Below, one piece after another: positions 53,433-64,000 of a DNA stretch of 64,000 nt; within the stretch, counting starts at the first letter, position 1, and every line of letters begins with the position of its first letter. The position numbers and the translations under genes are program-made. Source of the DNA: Whalleya microplaca (Eukaryota; Ascomycota; Sordariomycetes; Xylariales; Xylariaceae); the NCBI GenBank assembly GCA_022497155.1, contig MU385740.1:62001-126000 (forward strand). Direction: 5' to 3'. Below the pieces are notes generated by a model. The model was not told where the DNA came from and searched no databases. It saw only the letters and a program-made list of their open reading frames with translations.

Positions 53433-55626
53433 GAGTAAGCCATAGTTATATACCATAGCTACCACTAGCTTACCAAATTAGATAGACTAAACATCACGGC
53501 AATCGCTGCAAACGGCCTCACGGTCTGACTGACTGATAGACTCATCGATCAACTGACTGGCCTATCGAGTATGCAGATAAGTATAATAGTTGGTTGCGTT
53601 ATAAAATCCTCTCACTCATAGTCATGGCGCTTTTATTCAGTGATATATACACATTCGTAGACGGGTATCATCAGCTCAGCTTAGCTCGGCGTAGCTTAAC
53701 TTAGCTAGTAGCTGTATACCCTCCCGTTTTCAGAGAGCTCCCTATATAATTAGTTTCAGTAACTAAACTATTGAGTCTGTGCTGCTAACTGTCCACCATC
53801 ACTATCCCGGCCCTCACTATCTATCTACCCCCTACGCGATAGCGAGAAAACAACCTACTTATTTACGTCTAATAATAGAGGTTCTGTTATACTATTACTT
53901 GTATAACAATTCGGCGAGATGAGTACGACGCACTCATATAGTATACCTAGCCATCACCATGTCATATACCTACAACTCACCCTTCCACTAGTCCTCCCAC
54001 ATCTACATCCGGCAATCAAGTCTACTAGCAGCACACTTTCAACTAAGGCAAGGAAACAAGTATCATAAAAGCACACGCACACACATATTCATACCTACAC
54101 AACTACACACATCACAAACCACAACAAAAAAGCCAAGAAGCGAGAACATTTCACATTTCACATCTCTCTCTTTCTTCCTATTAGCAATAAGCAGCATCAG
54201 ATTTTATTTTTCTGAAAAACCTCAGAAAAGGGACGTTTATTTGAACAACTAACACAGAGCCTTGCCTCGGAAGCCCTCCCGCAATGCGAAAGCAAATGCA
54301 ACAGCAGCAGCGCGTACTACCTAGGCACCAACTAACTCAGCAGTATAGCAGCAGCAGCAAGCAGTACCACTGACTGACAGACCGATCGACTGACTACCTA
54401 ACCTAAGCGAACCTAATCGAGGCATGGCACAGCAGAGGCACACGATCTCGCACATATTTCCTGCCCAGCCTAGCTAGCTAGCCCAGTAGCTACATACTCG
54501 GGATCGATCGATCGATCGCACCATCCGTACGTACCGTACCGTACTATCCGGTCTGTCTGCCTTTCCGTCTCTTTTTTCCAGTTTAAATGAAAAAAGGAAG
54601 AAGAGGCTGCTCGTGTATATGTAGGTGGGTGGAAACAACAGAGCCAGCTCACTCACTACCACGCTTGCTTGCCGTACCTGTACCTGTACGCATACGTATG
54701 ATACGACGCACACATACATACACGCACACAAGCAAGCAAGCATGCACAAGCGCGCGCACACACAGATTAGACACACTGTAGTTCAATGTTCTGTTGCTAA
54801 GTAGTTGCAGTAGTAGTAGTAGTTCCGTTTCCGAGACCGAACCGTGCTGTGCCATGCATGAAAAACTCGCGATCCGATCCATCCCCCTTCTCGTTTGTAG
54901 TAGTAGTAGTAGTTTCAAGTAGAAGTAGTAGTAGTAAGAAGAGTAGTAAGTAGTTCAACTGAACTCCGTTGTCCTACCTACCTACCCCCTTCTTTCCGGA
55001 GGACTTTTCCAAAGCCCCCACCCTTCTTATGCCCTCGCTCGAAGCCCGACCCCCCTACCAACACGAACGCCACCAGCAGAGATAGATATAGATAGAATAT
55101 CATCTTATCTTTTCGTCGGGCATCTGTCGAAGAAAGAGAAGAAGTCGGTGCCATAGAAAAACCACTGATCTAGGCCGTCCATCCGCACGCTTTGACTAGC
55201 CATGTAGAGATGATTACCAGGGGGAACAGACTAGGTGGATTGGGTGTGTGATCCGAATTTCTTCTTTCATGCATGACCATAGTCTTCTGGTGTCCAAGGA
55301 TCACCGTAAAATCGCGTGGGAAAAGAGTAGATGGCATTTCGTCGCGTAAGAATGCCACAAAAGAGAAAAATGCGCTTTACCACCAAAACAATTGTTACTT
55401 ATACATAGTCGCTCCGGACTCGCCGTTTATCCGTTTGACAGTGGCAGATGAAAAGAGAAATCTGCAACGCTATCTTCTCGTTCTCTTATCCGAAATATGA
55501 TGGCGTAGACATAGAATTATCAGTACCAGCATTTTCAGCGATTTGAGTTCGAGTTAGGGTTGGGACTCAATTCTTTGATGTAGAAAAAGTAATTGAGTCA
55601 CAGTCCTATAACTTAGAGTCGAGGGT
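52178..55626. other. 3.4 kb convergent spacer rich in microsatellites
   Basis: This long gap lies between two convergent stop codons. It contains an AC/TA microsatellite, AGCT-rich sequence at 53,670-53,720, a GATC array at 54,502-54,518, CAGCAG runs at about 54,300-54,365 and TAG arrays at 54,809-54,823 and 54,895-54,940. A 35-codon Gln-rich ORF begins with ATG near 54,283 but has no further support. No protein-coding gene is recognised; a non-coding transcript cannot be excluded. Confidence 0.5.
53364..53432. repeat. Compound microsatellite (AC)25-(TA)9
   Basis: An uninterrupted AC/CA array at 53364-53414 is directly followed by a TA array at 53415-53432. Purity implies a young or unstable locus. 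Confidence 0.95.
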
Positions 55627-58600
55627 TTACGACTGTGCTGCCGAAGCAGACGCCGTGTGTCTAACCCAGTTTTCGGTACGAGGTCTGTATCCACGACCAC
55701 GAGTAGACGGGGCCCGACCTGTTGGCGCATGATCCATACCGTGATCAGATGGCTCTCTTCCCCCTCGATGTTGTCCGCCTCGACCCGAGGTACGTCGTGA
55801 ACCTCGTTGAGATCCCCCGCGGCGTGGGTTGCTTCCGGACCTGTGATTGGCAAAGTGAACTGGTACGGTCCTGACCTCTGACATACCAGGGGCTGAGACT
55901 CGAATCACATTTTTCCCATTAGACATGTCGGGAAGGAATCTGTATGCTTCAGCGCCAGTCGGGTCGACTCGCCATTTTGCGGGAGTCGGGTCGAAGTTGA
56001 GATGTACAGGCTGCCACAGAGCATCCGGTGCCTTACTTGGAAGTCGTACTGCAGGCAGCGATCCCATTTCCTGCTCTCCGAAGCACTCCTCAGCCATTTC
56101 TCTGCTAGTAAAGTCACTGTCCTCAGTAGATAAAGAACATGTTGACATCGAGAGTCCCGGAAGCGCGACCGTCGCAGGGTCATACGACTGTGCATCCTCT
56201 AATGCGATCCTACTTGAGGAGTCAACGGCCATGGATTTCGCTGGCGAGGTGGATTTCTTCCCCATAAGATTATTTATCCTGTCTTGCCAGTTCTCCTGCG
56301 ACGCGATTTCATGAGGACGCTGCGGATGCCCTTGGTAACCTTTGCCTCTGCTAGAAGGTCTGGCTAACCCAGATTGCGAAGGTGATCTGACAGGCGCTGC
56401 TGCTGCGGCGGCGAAAGATATGGGCGCAGCTTTAGACGGCTGGCCGACAGGACCGGGCGCTGAAGCATTGCTAGGGGGCGGTAACTTCACTCTCGGTCGG
56501 GCAGGGGGCAGGGCCACATGGGGACGAGTAACATCGCCATCAAATACCGGATGACCATCGGCAGTCGGAGGTGGCGGCGTTGGGGATTTCGTTCGCGCCT
56601 GGACGTCGGCCTCTTGCTGTGATATATCACGCGAAGCAGGGAAGAATCGAGATCCGCTTCGGGGTTGGCCTGATGGGCCGTGTGTAGCTGATCCGTTATG
56701 GCCAGCCGAGGGTTGTCGGTCGAATTTGGGGTGAGAAGCGTTAGTTCTGGCATGATATTCATTAGAACTGTGCCCCTTGGGCTCCGGCATATTTCCCTCC
56801 AGTCTACCCGTAGAAGGTTTCCACGAGCCGTTCACTGACGTTTCCATGGATTCGGAATGTGTCACAAAACTTGTACCCCCTGCTGTTCGCTTGCCGGACT
56901 CGTTCAGATCGACAGCACGCCACGTATCGTTCACTGTAATAGACTGAACCTCGCCTCGAGCCTTCTCTTCCTCTCTTCTCTCCATTGCACGTCTTCGATC
57001 ATCCTCACGAACGTCAAACGTCTGCCAGGGATTCGAAGGAGCTTGCCGGGAAGGCTGGGAGAACTGAGAGGGGCGACCACGAGGAGGCCCAATCGGAGCT
57101 ATGCGGCTATTTGACGGGGGTTCAGGTTGCTTAGAGTGGTTCTGCGGCGCAGAACTTGGGGGCCCAATCGGAGCCGGACGGTGAGATCGGTCAGCCATAG
57201 GAGCTGGGTGTGAATCCGGTAAGGGTCCCAAGTCTGCGATAAATGTGCCGTTCCCTAGCGAGCGATCGTTGCCAGGAGCACCCCAAACATTCCGAGAAGA
57301 GTGTTGTGAACCACTACCCCATGACGTGAAGCGTTCCGCACGCTGCGGAGCTTCAGGCCAATGTGGTGCGGGTTGAGCTTTCGGTACTGTCGTGGCCGTG
57401 TTTGTGGCAGCCTGAGGCTTTTCGATGCGGCTGGGACGCCGGTTAGCGTCTCCGTTGGGCTGGTGGGTAGCCACAGAGTCAGTCTCAACCGCTGCAGAAG
57501 TGTTCGTCGCGGAGGGACTGGGTTCGGCTGCTTTCTCTGTTTCAGGCCCAGACTTCGCTGCCAGAGTGGTGGGATTGCTGGCCTGGCGTGTAAATGGATG
57601 AGTAGTAGCAGCGGACTCTTCTTTCTTATTCTCCTTTTTGCTCTTACGTTCGGGTTCTGGCCCTAGGGCCTTGAGCTTCTCGGCAATCCGTGCTCTACGA
57701 GCCTCCTCCTCACGGGCCTCCTGTTCGACTCTACGCTTAATAGCTTGTTCGCGCCGCTCACGCATTACCTTCTTTTGTACCTCAAAGTCATCCTCTTGCG
57801 GCGGGCCGTCGACGGCAGGCATAACGTGGTTGGGAGTGGCGTGAACTTCAACGGGCGAAGCTCGTGCCTGGAAAGGATGAGTCGGTTGTAGTCTTGGTGT
57901 AGGCTGGGTGTGAGTGTTGGCTGGCGAGAATGTTCTGGTGGAAATCGGACTGTCGGCTCCTCCTGCGACTGAACCAGCCCGGGCTTCAAACACTTCAGAA
58001 GGCGGCGGCATGTCGTACGGTTTTCCAAGTCTATGGGCCAGACTGCCGCTTCCTCCACTAACGTTAGAAGAACCACGACGTCGTCCGTATGGGCCCTGAC
58101 CGTACGGGCCCTCGAGTCCGCTAGATCTGCTCGTCTGGAAAGCAGCGGACGGTTCGGCGGGTCCCTGCTGCTCGTGATATGAGGGCCGCTGGAGAACGGC
58201 GGGTTGGCGACCGTGAACCTCGTTTCTAGAACCTCTACGATCCAGGACTGGCTCATAACGTCCGGAATGCGAGTTGAAGAGCTGGTTGTTAGGGTTCACG
58301 TGTCCTTCGCGGAAACCTGACCGACTGAAATCATCTGCCGCAATTTCCTTTGTGGGCGGTGGTGTAGCGCCCCTCGCGTAGGAGAAATCTCGTGGGGGAT
58401 ATCGTGAAGTCGCAGGTTGAGGAGGAGCATCCATAGATACCGGGGGAACCTTCTCAACAGGTGGCAGGGTGGCCCATGGCGACTTAACGGGTGTCGGCGG
58501 TGCGGGCGGTTTTGCGACTAACGTAGGCTTTTCCGGTGCACCCTTAAGCACGAGACCCTTTCCAGACGCCAGAAGGCCAGATTTAACAGAAGGTGAACCG

Positions 58601-59790
58601 GATGCGCTCGTTATCGGCGCAGGAGACTTCGACTTCGGAGTTGGGGCAGGTACAGATGCAGGCACAGGTACTTGTGTTGGTACGGGTACAGGCGCGGGAG
58701 CAGGTGCAGGAGTAGGTTCCTGTTGGCTGAGAGTGGCGACGGTTGGGCGTGGGCTCGGGGCAGGCTCATCGGTATGCGGCAATGTGATCTTGGTACCGTC
58801 GGTCCATGTTATGGTGTCGGGCGCCCACTCGTCATCATCATCATCAATGTCGGCCCAATTCGCGTGACCCTTGGTGTCTTCCGGGCCTAGACGATCTGCC
58901 AAGTGGATACCGTATTTATGAACCAGCTCATCATCCGACAGCTTCTTCTGTTCTGGTTGTGGCGCAGCTGTCGGAAAAGTCAGCAAACATGCGAAGTAGG
59001 AGCCAAACGTGATTGGGCATATTGCCAGCAAACTTACGTCTATTACGATTCCATACAGTGTTCGGGTCAGGCGCAGCAGGCGTTTTACCATTCGTACTCA
59101 ACGTCTTGGTAGAACCGCCCAGACTACTGCCAGACTTAGCCACCAGCTTCAACCGGGAAGCAGAGGCGCCGGGGGTAGGTTGCGGCGTAGTAGAGGCCGA
59201 TCCGGTAGCGGACTCGGGTCTAGAGGTAGAACTGGTAGAAGCCTTGGATGCGAGAAAGGTGCGATTCACGGAGACAGACTTGAAGCTCTGGGGCTTCCTG
59301 ACCGTGGACGAAGTGCGGACATGGCCCTTGCCATCCAGGCGCTTGGAGGGATCTGCCTTGGATGCCTCTGTATCCGATCCACCGCTCACACTGGCCTCGG
59401 CTGAATTTACTAGTTCGTCAACAATATCCGCTATCTGCTTGTTCTCGATGTCGGAGGTAGAACCGTTCACTGTAGCGTTCGAAGGGTCGACATTGTTGCG
59501 GGTATCGTTACTAGTCACAGCTTGCTGAGTCTGCAGTGAGATGCGCGTGAGCTCGAGATATGCGACAATGGGGGTGACGTGCGGGATCATATGGATTGAG
59601 GGCAGGGGAAGAATATGGGTCTGGGCTGAAGAGGAACGGGAGGCATCGAGAAGCATCAACAGACGGGCCTTCTGAGAAGGGCAGCGAGGCAAGGGAGAGA
59701 TGGGACTCGGGGGTAGTAGGTACTTACGGAGGCGGCAGGATCAGTTATAGACACATCTGGCTTGGTAGAATTGATGACAGTAGCCATCAT
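55627..59790 (-). CDS. Large disordered protein of unknown function (three exons)
   Basis: Exons are 59790-59728, 59530-59038 and 58967-55627, giving 1298 residues; the introns are 197 and 70 nt, phases 0 and 1. Two adjacent ATGs (59790, 59787) begin the frame. Residue composition is dominated by Pro, Ser, Ala, Gly and charged residues. The best-conserved-looking part follows the second junction: LSDDELVHKYGIHLADRLGP at about 195-215, then an acidic NWADIDDDDDEWAPDTITWT. A charged coiled coil (VMRERREQAIKRRVEQEARE) lies at about 635-680, and the C-terminus is RG/RGG-rich (GGSQRGSRRTSGRGGQHRG), which suggests RNA binding. A long hydrophobic or folded domain is absent. I do not recognise the family; a role in mRNA or translation control is only suggested by the RGG tail and the Trp/Asp-rich block. 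Confidence 0.82.
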
Positions 59791-61083
59791 CCAGTGGGAG
59801 GTATTTGTGATACTGAGCAGTTTGCTTCGCAACCGAAGAGATAGGGTGCTGTGCGATGCGATGCGATTCTGTCGAAAATGGGGGGAAGAGACTGAGGCTG
59901 ACAGGTAATCGAAGGTGGTCAGTTCAAAGTTCGTACGTGCTTGGCGTGACTGGGGGAAGTCGGAAATCGGAGTGGCAGAAGAAATAATGGTAATAATAAG
60001 AAGACCTCTCACAGTGGTCACCTACTGTACTGGGCTGCAGCACTATGTCTGGGCTGTACGGGCTGTAATGGCTGAATGGTCTGGCCACTACGGGATAGCG
60101 CTATGTGGAAGAAAAGTGAGAAGAGGGAGCGGCTGGCCAAATATATGCCAAACAGATATATGCGCTCTCGCTTTACCTTATGCTTCCACCGATGGAATTA
60201 TTAGTATACAGAATCGGAAGGGGGCCAAGGGAGTGACTGTACGGGTCGTCGAGAGGAAAATGTGTGATTCTTACGGGAGGTGTTGTTCAAAAGTTTACGA
60301 ACGTACAGGACCGCAGCTCAGGAAAAAAGTGGAGAGGCAACCAGGAAATACGCGGGCGGGCACCGACTACCAATGCGTGCAGCGCAGCCCAGCAGCGTAC
60401 CTACCTCCTGCCTACGTACATGCCTCCACTGTATTTAATGCATTGATTTTTATTAGGGAAACAGCTGTCGAGTTTTGGGCTGCCAGCTGCCAGCTGCCAA
60501 ATACACAGCTTCTTGGGTTCGACTAAAGGAAGTAGCTCTCATATAGTACTTTCTAAAACAAGATATAAGAGAGCTAGTAAACTAATCAAGATGGCAGGAA
60601 CAAAATTGAATTGCTTGGTTATATCAAGCCTTCCTTTGTTTGAACAATTTTCTATCCGGAAGATACCTAGACATATAGAACACATACCGACTCTTACTAC
60701 CTACATGCCGTGGCACCTATCACGTATAGTCCTCACATATAATTCATATAGTAGGACAATAAGACTCATCAGCATACAATGAACTTAAGGAGTTTGTGTA
60801 GCCTGGCTGCCTGGCGAGAGATTGGACTGCTAAGCAATGACACCATCGAATCCATGTCACCATGAATGAGTAGTTGTCACATCAAAAGGCCAAAAGGTCA
60901 AAAACCTGTGATGAAGATGGATGCACAAATGAGATATCATGATCCTTGGATAGGCTTCTTCTTCTTTTGTAGTACACGGTGGGTGCTAATACTCCGCCAA
61001 CTATCTTATGTACAGGCCGGTGACTTCACCCATTCGCATTGCATCACCATGTCCCATGCCTCATGCCTCAGGAGCCAGCCCAT
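59791..61083. other. Spacer with promoter of the large disordered protein
   Basis: The left part carries the promoter of the gene at 55627-59790, the right part the 3' flank of ATP17. Frames such as 59915-60526 are open but lack any domain and overlap the expected promoter, so I do not call them. Confidence 0.4.
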
Positions 61084-61822
61084 TTAGTGAGCGTTGTTCT
61101 TGTGGTGACCTATACACTCCGTCAGTCTCTCATCCTCTCCTATGTTTCAAGCACCAGCGAATAAACAAATGTGAGGAGCAACTTACGCAGGTGGAAGTAG
61201 TACGTCAAGGGATATCCCATGACAAGAAGGAGGCCGATGGCGTGGATGATAGCTGGAGGAGCAGCAGCCCGTTAGTAACGGATACCATAGTATATATCAA
61301 ACGGAGACACCGATCATAGATCGTATATGTGAGACGTACGCTTGCCGGAGGCATTCTTTCCAAAGTGCTTGGCCTGGTATCGGCCGAGGATGCCGGTGGC
61401 CTTGATCTCGGGAGCCGGGCCTCGGGGGAGCTTCTCGTAGAAGTTGACGACGCGCTTCATGCGGAGGGCGTCGGGGTTGGCACCGATGGCCTGCGTATAT
61501 ATCCGTCAGTATTCGGTAATTTTCCCTGGTCTTAAAATGCGTCTTTCTCCTTCTATGTCTCTCCCCGCTCATCCAACATTTTTGTGTCGCTGCTGCAATC
61601 AAATCGGACCTTCCCAGACTCTTTCCACAAGCTCATAAACCCGATGTCGCAACACAGCTTCGAGAACCACTTGGCACAGAAACTCGGAAACACAGATACG
61701 TACATTAGGCGAGGCGACCTAGAACTCAAACGTTAGCGATACAACAGCGCCGTAAGCAAGACGGCTCAACGGACCTTAGGAGGGATGAGGGTCGAGAGAC
61801 CCCGACGAGCGACGAAGCTCAT
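61084..61822 (-). CDS. ATP17: Mitochondrial ATP synthase subunit f, ATP17 (five exons)
   Basis: Exons are 61822-61775, 61718-61704, 61490-61340, 61252-61187 and 61109-61084, giving 101 residues. The second exon has only 15 nt and encodes VASPN. Introns have GT-AG ends and the phases match at each junction; the first donor (GTCCGT) is weak. The protein starts MSFVARRGLSTLIPPKVASP and continues with the family core AIGANPDALRMKRVVNFYEK and LPRGPAPEIKATGILGRYQA. A single membrane helix follows (IIHAIGLLLVMGYPLTYYFH) and the tail is HLRHHKNNAH. Subunit f is part of the membrane (Fo) sector of the mitochondrial ATP synthase and supports the dimer and stator region. It is divergent from NDUFS4, a complex I subunit. 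Confidence 0.93.
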
Positions 61823-62227
61823 GATGACGGGCGCTGCGGGCGGGACGGGAGAAGAAGAGATCGGAATCGCAGTAGATCACAGAGATCAATTGGGCCAACG
61901 ACTTGACGCAATTGGTAGCCTGTGATGAGATGTCGGGGTAGGAGTTTGACGATAGTGGCTTTTGGCAGGTAGGTAGGTGCTTTGAATGAGCGAGTGCAAG
62001 AAAAGACCTCGCCCGCCGACTGGCCGTTCGTCTAGCGCGGTAATTGCCGCCCCAGCCAATCAGACGGCGCATAATCGGCCCCACCACAGGCGTCCAGCTT
62101 CCATCCATCTGAATGTATGATCTCAACCTCTCTTGCCTACTTCGTATCGATTAATCCGCCCTAATTCGCCTTCATTCTCGGACCTCAAATCGCACATCTG
62201 GATCGGGAGGCCACTCACTAACACACC
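61823..62227. promoter_or_regulatory. Divergent promoter of ATP17 and the NDUFS4 gene
   Basis: This 405-bp spacer lies between two respiratory-chain genes. It contains CCAATCA at 62056-62062 on the plus strand, about 170 bp before the NDUFS4 start, and ATTGG (CCAAT on the minus strand) at 61889-61893 and 61911-61915, 67-93 bp before the ATP17 start. CCAAT is bound by the Hap2/3/5 (HAP/CBF) complex, an activator of respiratory genes in fungi. The sites are seen; their use is inference. Confidence 0.65.
62056..62062 (+). promoter_or_regulatory. CCAATCA box (candidate HAP complex site)
   Basis: It matches the CCAATCA form often bound by the fungal CCAAT-binding complex and sits about 166 bp upstream of the NDUFS4 start codon. 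Confidence 0.5.
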
Positions 62228-63074
62228 ATGGCATCCCTCCGCACACCGACGGCAGCGCGGCTGCTGCAACTGCAACGCACCGCGATCTCGATCCCGAACC
62301 GCCAGGCCACAGTGATGACCCAGCGACGGTTCAAATCCGACTCCTCAACCGCAACCGCAACCGCAACCTCGACCTCCGTCGCCGAGACCAAGCCCGCTGC
62401 CGCGCCCGCGGTCCGACCGGCCAATTCGCCCGACTGGGGCGCGCACATCGACCGGGCGACATCGTACGTTCCCGTTCCCGCCCTGTTCCCCATCGCTTGT
62501 CTTATATCAACTTGTGTTGCATTGGGGGAAATGATCTGGCGCCGCCTGCTGACGGGTAATATATAGCACATTCACGCCCGTGCCGAAGCGCGTAATGGAC
62601 GGCAGCGAAGAAGGCGAGGTCCTCCCCGCCGCCGTGCTCTCCGGGGCGCCGATGGAGCTGCAAGCCAGGACGGTCCGGTATGCCTCCCTCCCTCCCTCCC
62701 TCCCTATCCACCCTCACACACCCACCGACAACGACAAAACTAATAACCAATCCCCCCCTCACAGCATCTACCAACCAGCCAAGCCCGCAACACAGTCCGG
62801 CAACTGGGGCAGCCACCACTGGCGCATGGACTGGGATGTGCTGGGCAAGGGCCACCGGTGGGAGAACCCGCTGATGGGCTGGCAGTCGTCGGGCGACTAC
62901 ATGCAGGGCACCAAGATCGAGTTCAAGAGCAAGGAGGACGCCGTCGCCTTCGCCGAGAAGCAAGGGTACGAGTACTTCGTGCAGGAGCCCAAGGAGCGCG
63001 CCTTCACGCCCAAGGCGTACGCTAATAACTTCTTGTACTCGCCTAAGAAATTGAAGCACATCCGGGCGAAATAG
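62228..63074 (+). CDS. NADH:ubiquinone oxidoreductase 18/21 kDa subunit, NDUFS4 type (three exons)
   Basis: Exons are 62228-62463, 62567-62677 and 62765-63074, giving 218 residues. The protein is an accessory subunit of mitochondrial complex I, located near the NADH-oxidising module (NDUFS4 in animals; 21 kDa subunit in Neurospora). The N-terminus ([20 protein letters not shown]) is a typical mitochondrial presequence rich in Arg, Ser and Thr, followed by an Ala/Thr-rich spacer with repeated ACC-GCA codons (62,348-62,375). The core begins [16 protein letters not shown] and continues [55 protein letters not shown], all characteristic of the family. Introns have GTACGT and GTATGC donors. The gene is divergent from ATP17 across 405 bp. 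Confidence 0.95.
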
Positions 63075-63724
63075 ATGTAGATAGGTAGATGGAGGGAAGG
63101 ATGGACGGATCGGTAGAAGCAAGCATACACAAACAGAGAGCGAGAGATGGATGTGGGGAAAACACATGCATATTCGTGTTGTGTTGTGGCACTGTATATA
63201 TGTATAGGTACTACTCCTAAACAATGGTTGGTATCATCTCGAAGCACACCCCCCTACCGTCCTGCCTGCGCCGTACAAAGTGACTCTGTCCCCCTTGAAT
63301 CACGATCCGGTCCGGTACCTTGACTCTGAACCTGGAGATAAACCATGCCGAGTTCAAGTAAAGGCAATGGTACGTGGCATGGGACATCCCCGGTACTGCC
63401 AGCCTTAGACCTCGCAAACCTCAAACGCCTAGCAGAGCTGCAAAGAATGCTAAGTACCAATGAACTCCTGCCGCCGAACCTTCCTAACCCTTAACACCTA
63501 TCTAACCTGTAAACGCCTAATTTCATGTCCTGATTCCTCCCGTTATTCGGTACATACCACTTTTCGGAGTGAGTATTCATAGTGCCTATGTCCACGTTCT
63601 TGTAATCCTTTGGGCCGTGGACGAGATTGGTAAGGACACTAGTAGCCATCTCACGAATCCGCGTGAGTCTGCAGACCCTTCCCTAGTGTGACTATGAAGG
63701 GAATCGACTGTGTCCCGAATCGCA
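63075..63724. other. 3' flank of the complex I gene and of the next gene
   Basis: These 650 bp of convergent 3' flanks include a GATG/GAGAG-rich stretch just after the NDUFS4 stop. No gene is seen. Confidence 0.4.
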
Positions 63725-64000
63725 TTAAGTTGTTATCATCGGCTCATGGCCATTTTCATGAGAGACCGAGTCGTCGCCATCTAAGCCAAGCTCGATTCTT
63801 GCTGGCAGATCTTTCTTAGTTTCCTTGCGAGCAGTCTCTTCAGTCCAGGCTCTCATTTGAAGTAGCTGGCGAAGGGCCGCATCTATGCGATGTCCCTGGC
63901 GCTCGAGGATCGCCTTGTTGACTTTATCAGCAACCTCTATCCGAAGGCCTGGTTGGAGCAATGCCGCCAGTGAAGGATCGAGGTTATCATGATCGAACAC
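63725..64000 (-). CDS. C-terminal end of a probable CTLH/CRA-domain protein (GID8-like), cut by the window edge
   Basis: The last 91 codons of a minus-strand frame continue past the right edge. The sequence LDPSLAALLQPGLRIEVADK then VNKAILERQGHRIDAALRQL resembles the final CRA helices of Gid8-type proteins, scaffold subunits of the GID/CTLH ubiquitin ligase that degrades gluconeogenic enzymes. RMRAW-like LLQMRAWTEETAR and a polar tail follow. The LisH and CTLH domains, which would settle the assignment, lie outside the window. RanBP9/Gid1-type proteins share this C-terminal pattern and cannot be excluded. Confidence 0.55.
   Translation of the reverse strand: MFDHDNLDPSLAALLQPGLRIEVADKVNKAILERQGHRIDAALRQLLQMRAWTEETARKETKKDLPARIELGLDGDDSVSHENGHEPMITT

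Noticed and set aside
59915..60526. 203-codon plus-strand frame
   Set aside because: It overlaps the expected promoter of the large disordered protein gene, has no recognisable domain and no conserved start.

Overview
The window looks like a chromosome segment of a filamentous ascomycete (Pezizomycotina). Protein-coding genes are split by short GT-AG introns, mostly 45-80 nt with CTAAC-like branch points. The gene content is ascomycete: NMD3, ESF2, ESA1, MCM6, ERG8, PAN6, a HET-domain protein and a DUF3176 membrane protein. A decayed Ty1/copia element is present. I lean towards Sordariomycetes, but the sequence alone does not settle the class. I see no rRNA, tRNA, CRISPR array or bacterial operon.

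Layout. 0-7.7 kb is an accessory, partly decayed region: a 5'-incomplete tannase/feruloyl esterase, a small secreted cysteine-rich protein, a copia relic in which protease is fused to the RNase H tail by an internal deletion, and a microsatellite/poly-C stretch dense in the hexamer GTACGA. 7.7-16.9 kb holds a conserved protein of unknown function, a TauD-type dioxygenase, 2.2 kb without genes, a DUF3176 membrane protein and NMD3. 17.4-24.3 kb has an uncharacterised coiled-coil protein, ESF2, an aldehyde dehydrogenase and a four-exon gene for a 114-residue protein with a CRIB-like motif. After 2.8 kb without a confident gene, 27.1-38.0 kb has ERG8 (phosphomevalonate kinase), a secreted protein of unknown function, PAN6 (pantothenate synthetase), a GH125 exo-alpha-mannosidase and a class I/II aminotransferase. 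38.3-52.2 kb has ESA1, an RNase H2 subunit C, a cyclopropane-fatty-acid-synthase-like methyltransferase, REX4, a HET-domain protein and MCM6. A 3.4 kb microsatellite-rich convergent spacer leads to a 1298-residue disordered protein. The right end has ATP17 and NDUFS4 facing away from each other over a 405-bp promoter, then the C-terminal end of a probable CTLH/CRA (GID8-like) gene cut by the window edge.

Most genes are unlinked housekeeping functions, so I do not call a biosynthetic cluster. Three genes serve ribosome biogenesis (NMD3 for 60S export, ESF2 for 18S processing, REX4 for rRNA 3' processing). The tightest functional pairing is the divergent ATP17/NDUFS4 pair, two nuclear genes for respiratory complexes, with CCAAT boxes between them. 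Exon models were built by hand: in every multi-exon model the summed exon length is a multiple of three and the junctions are GT-AG. I saw no convincing new defence-like or mobile system. The most unusual signals are the GTACGA-dense segment around the copia relic, the small CRIB-like gene, the secreted cysteine-rich protein, two 15-nt micro-exons, and GC-rich patches inside several genes.
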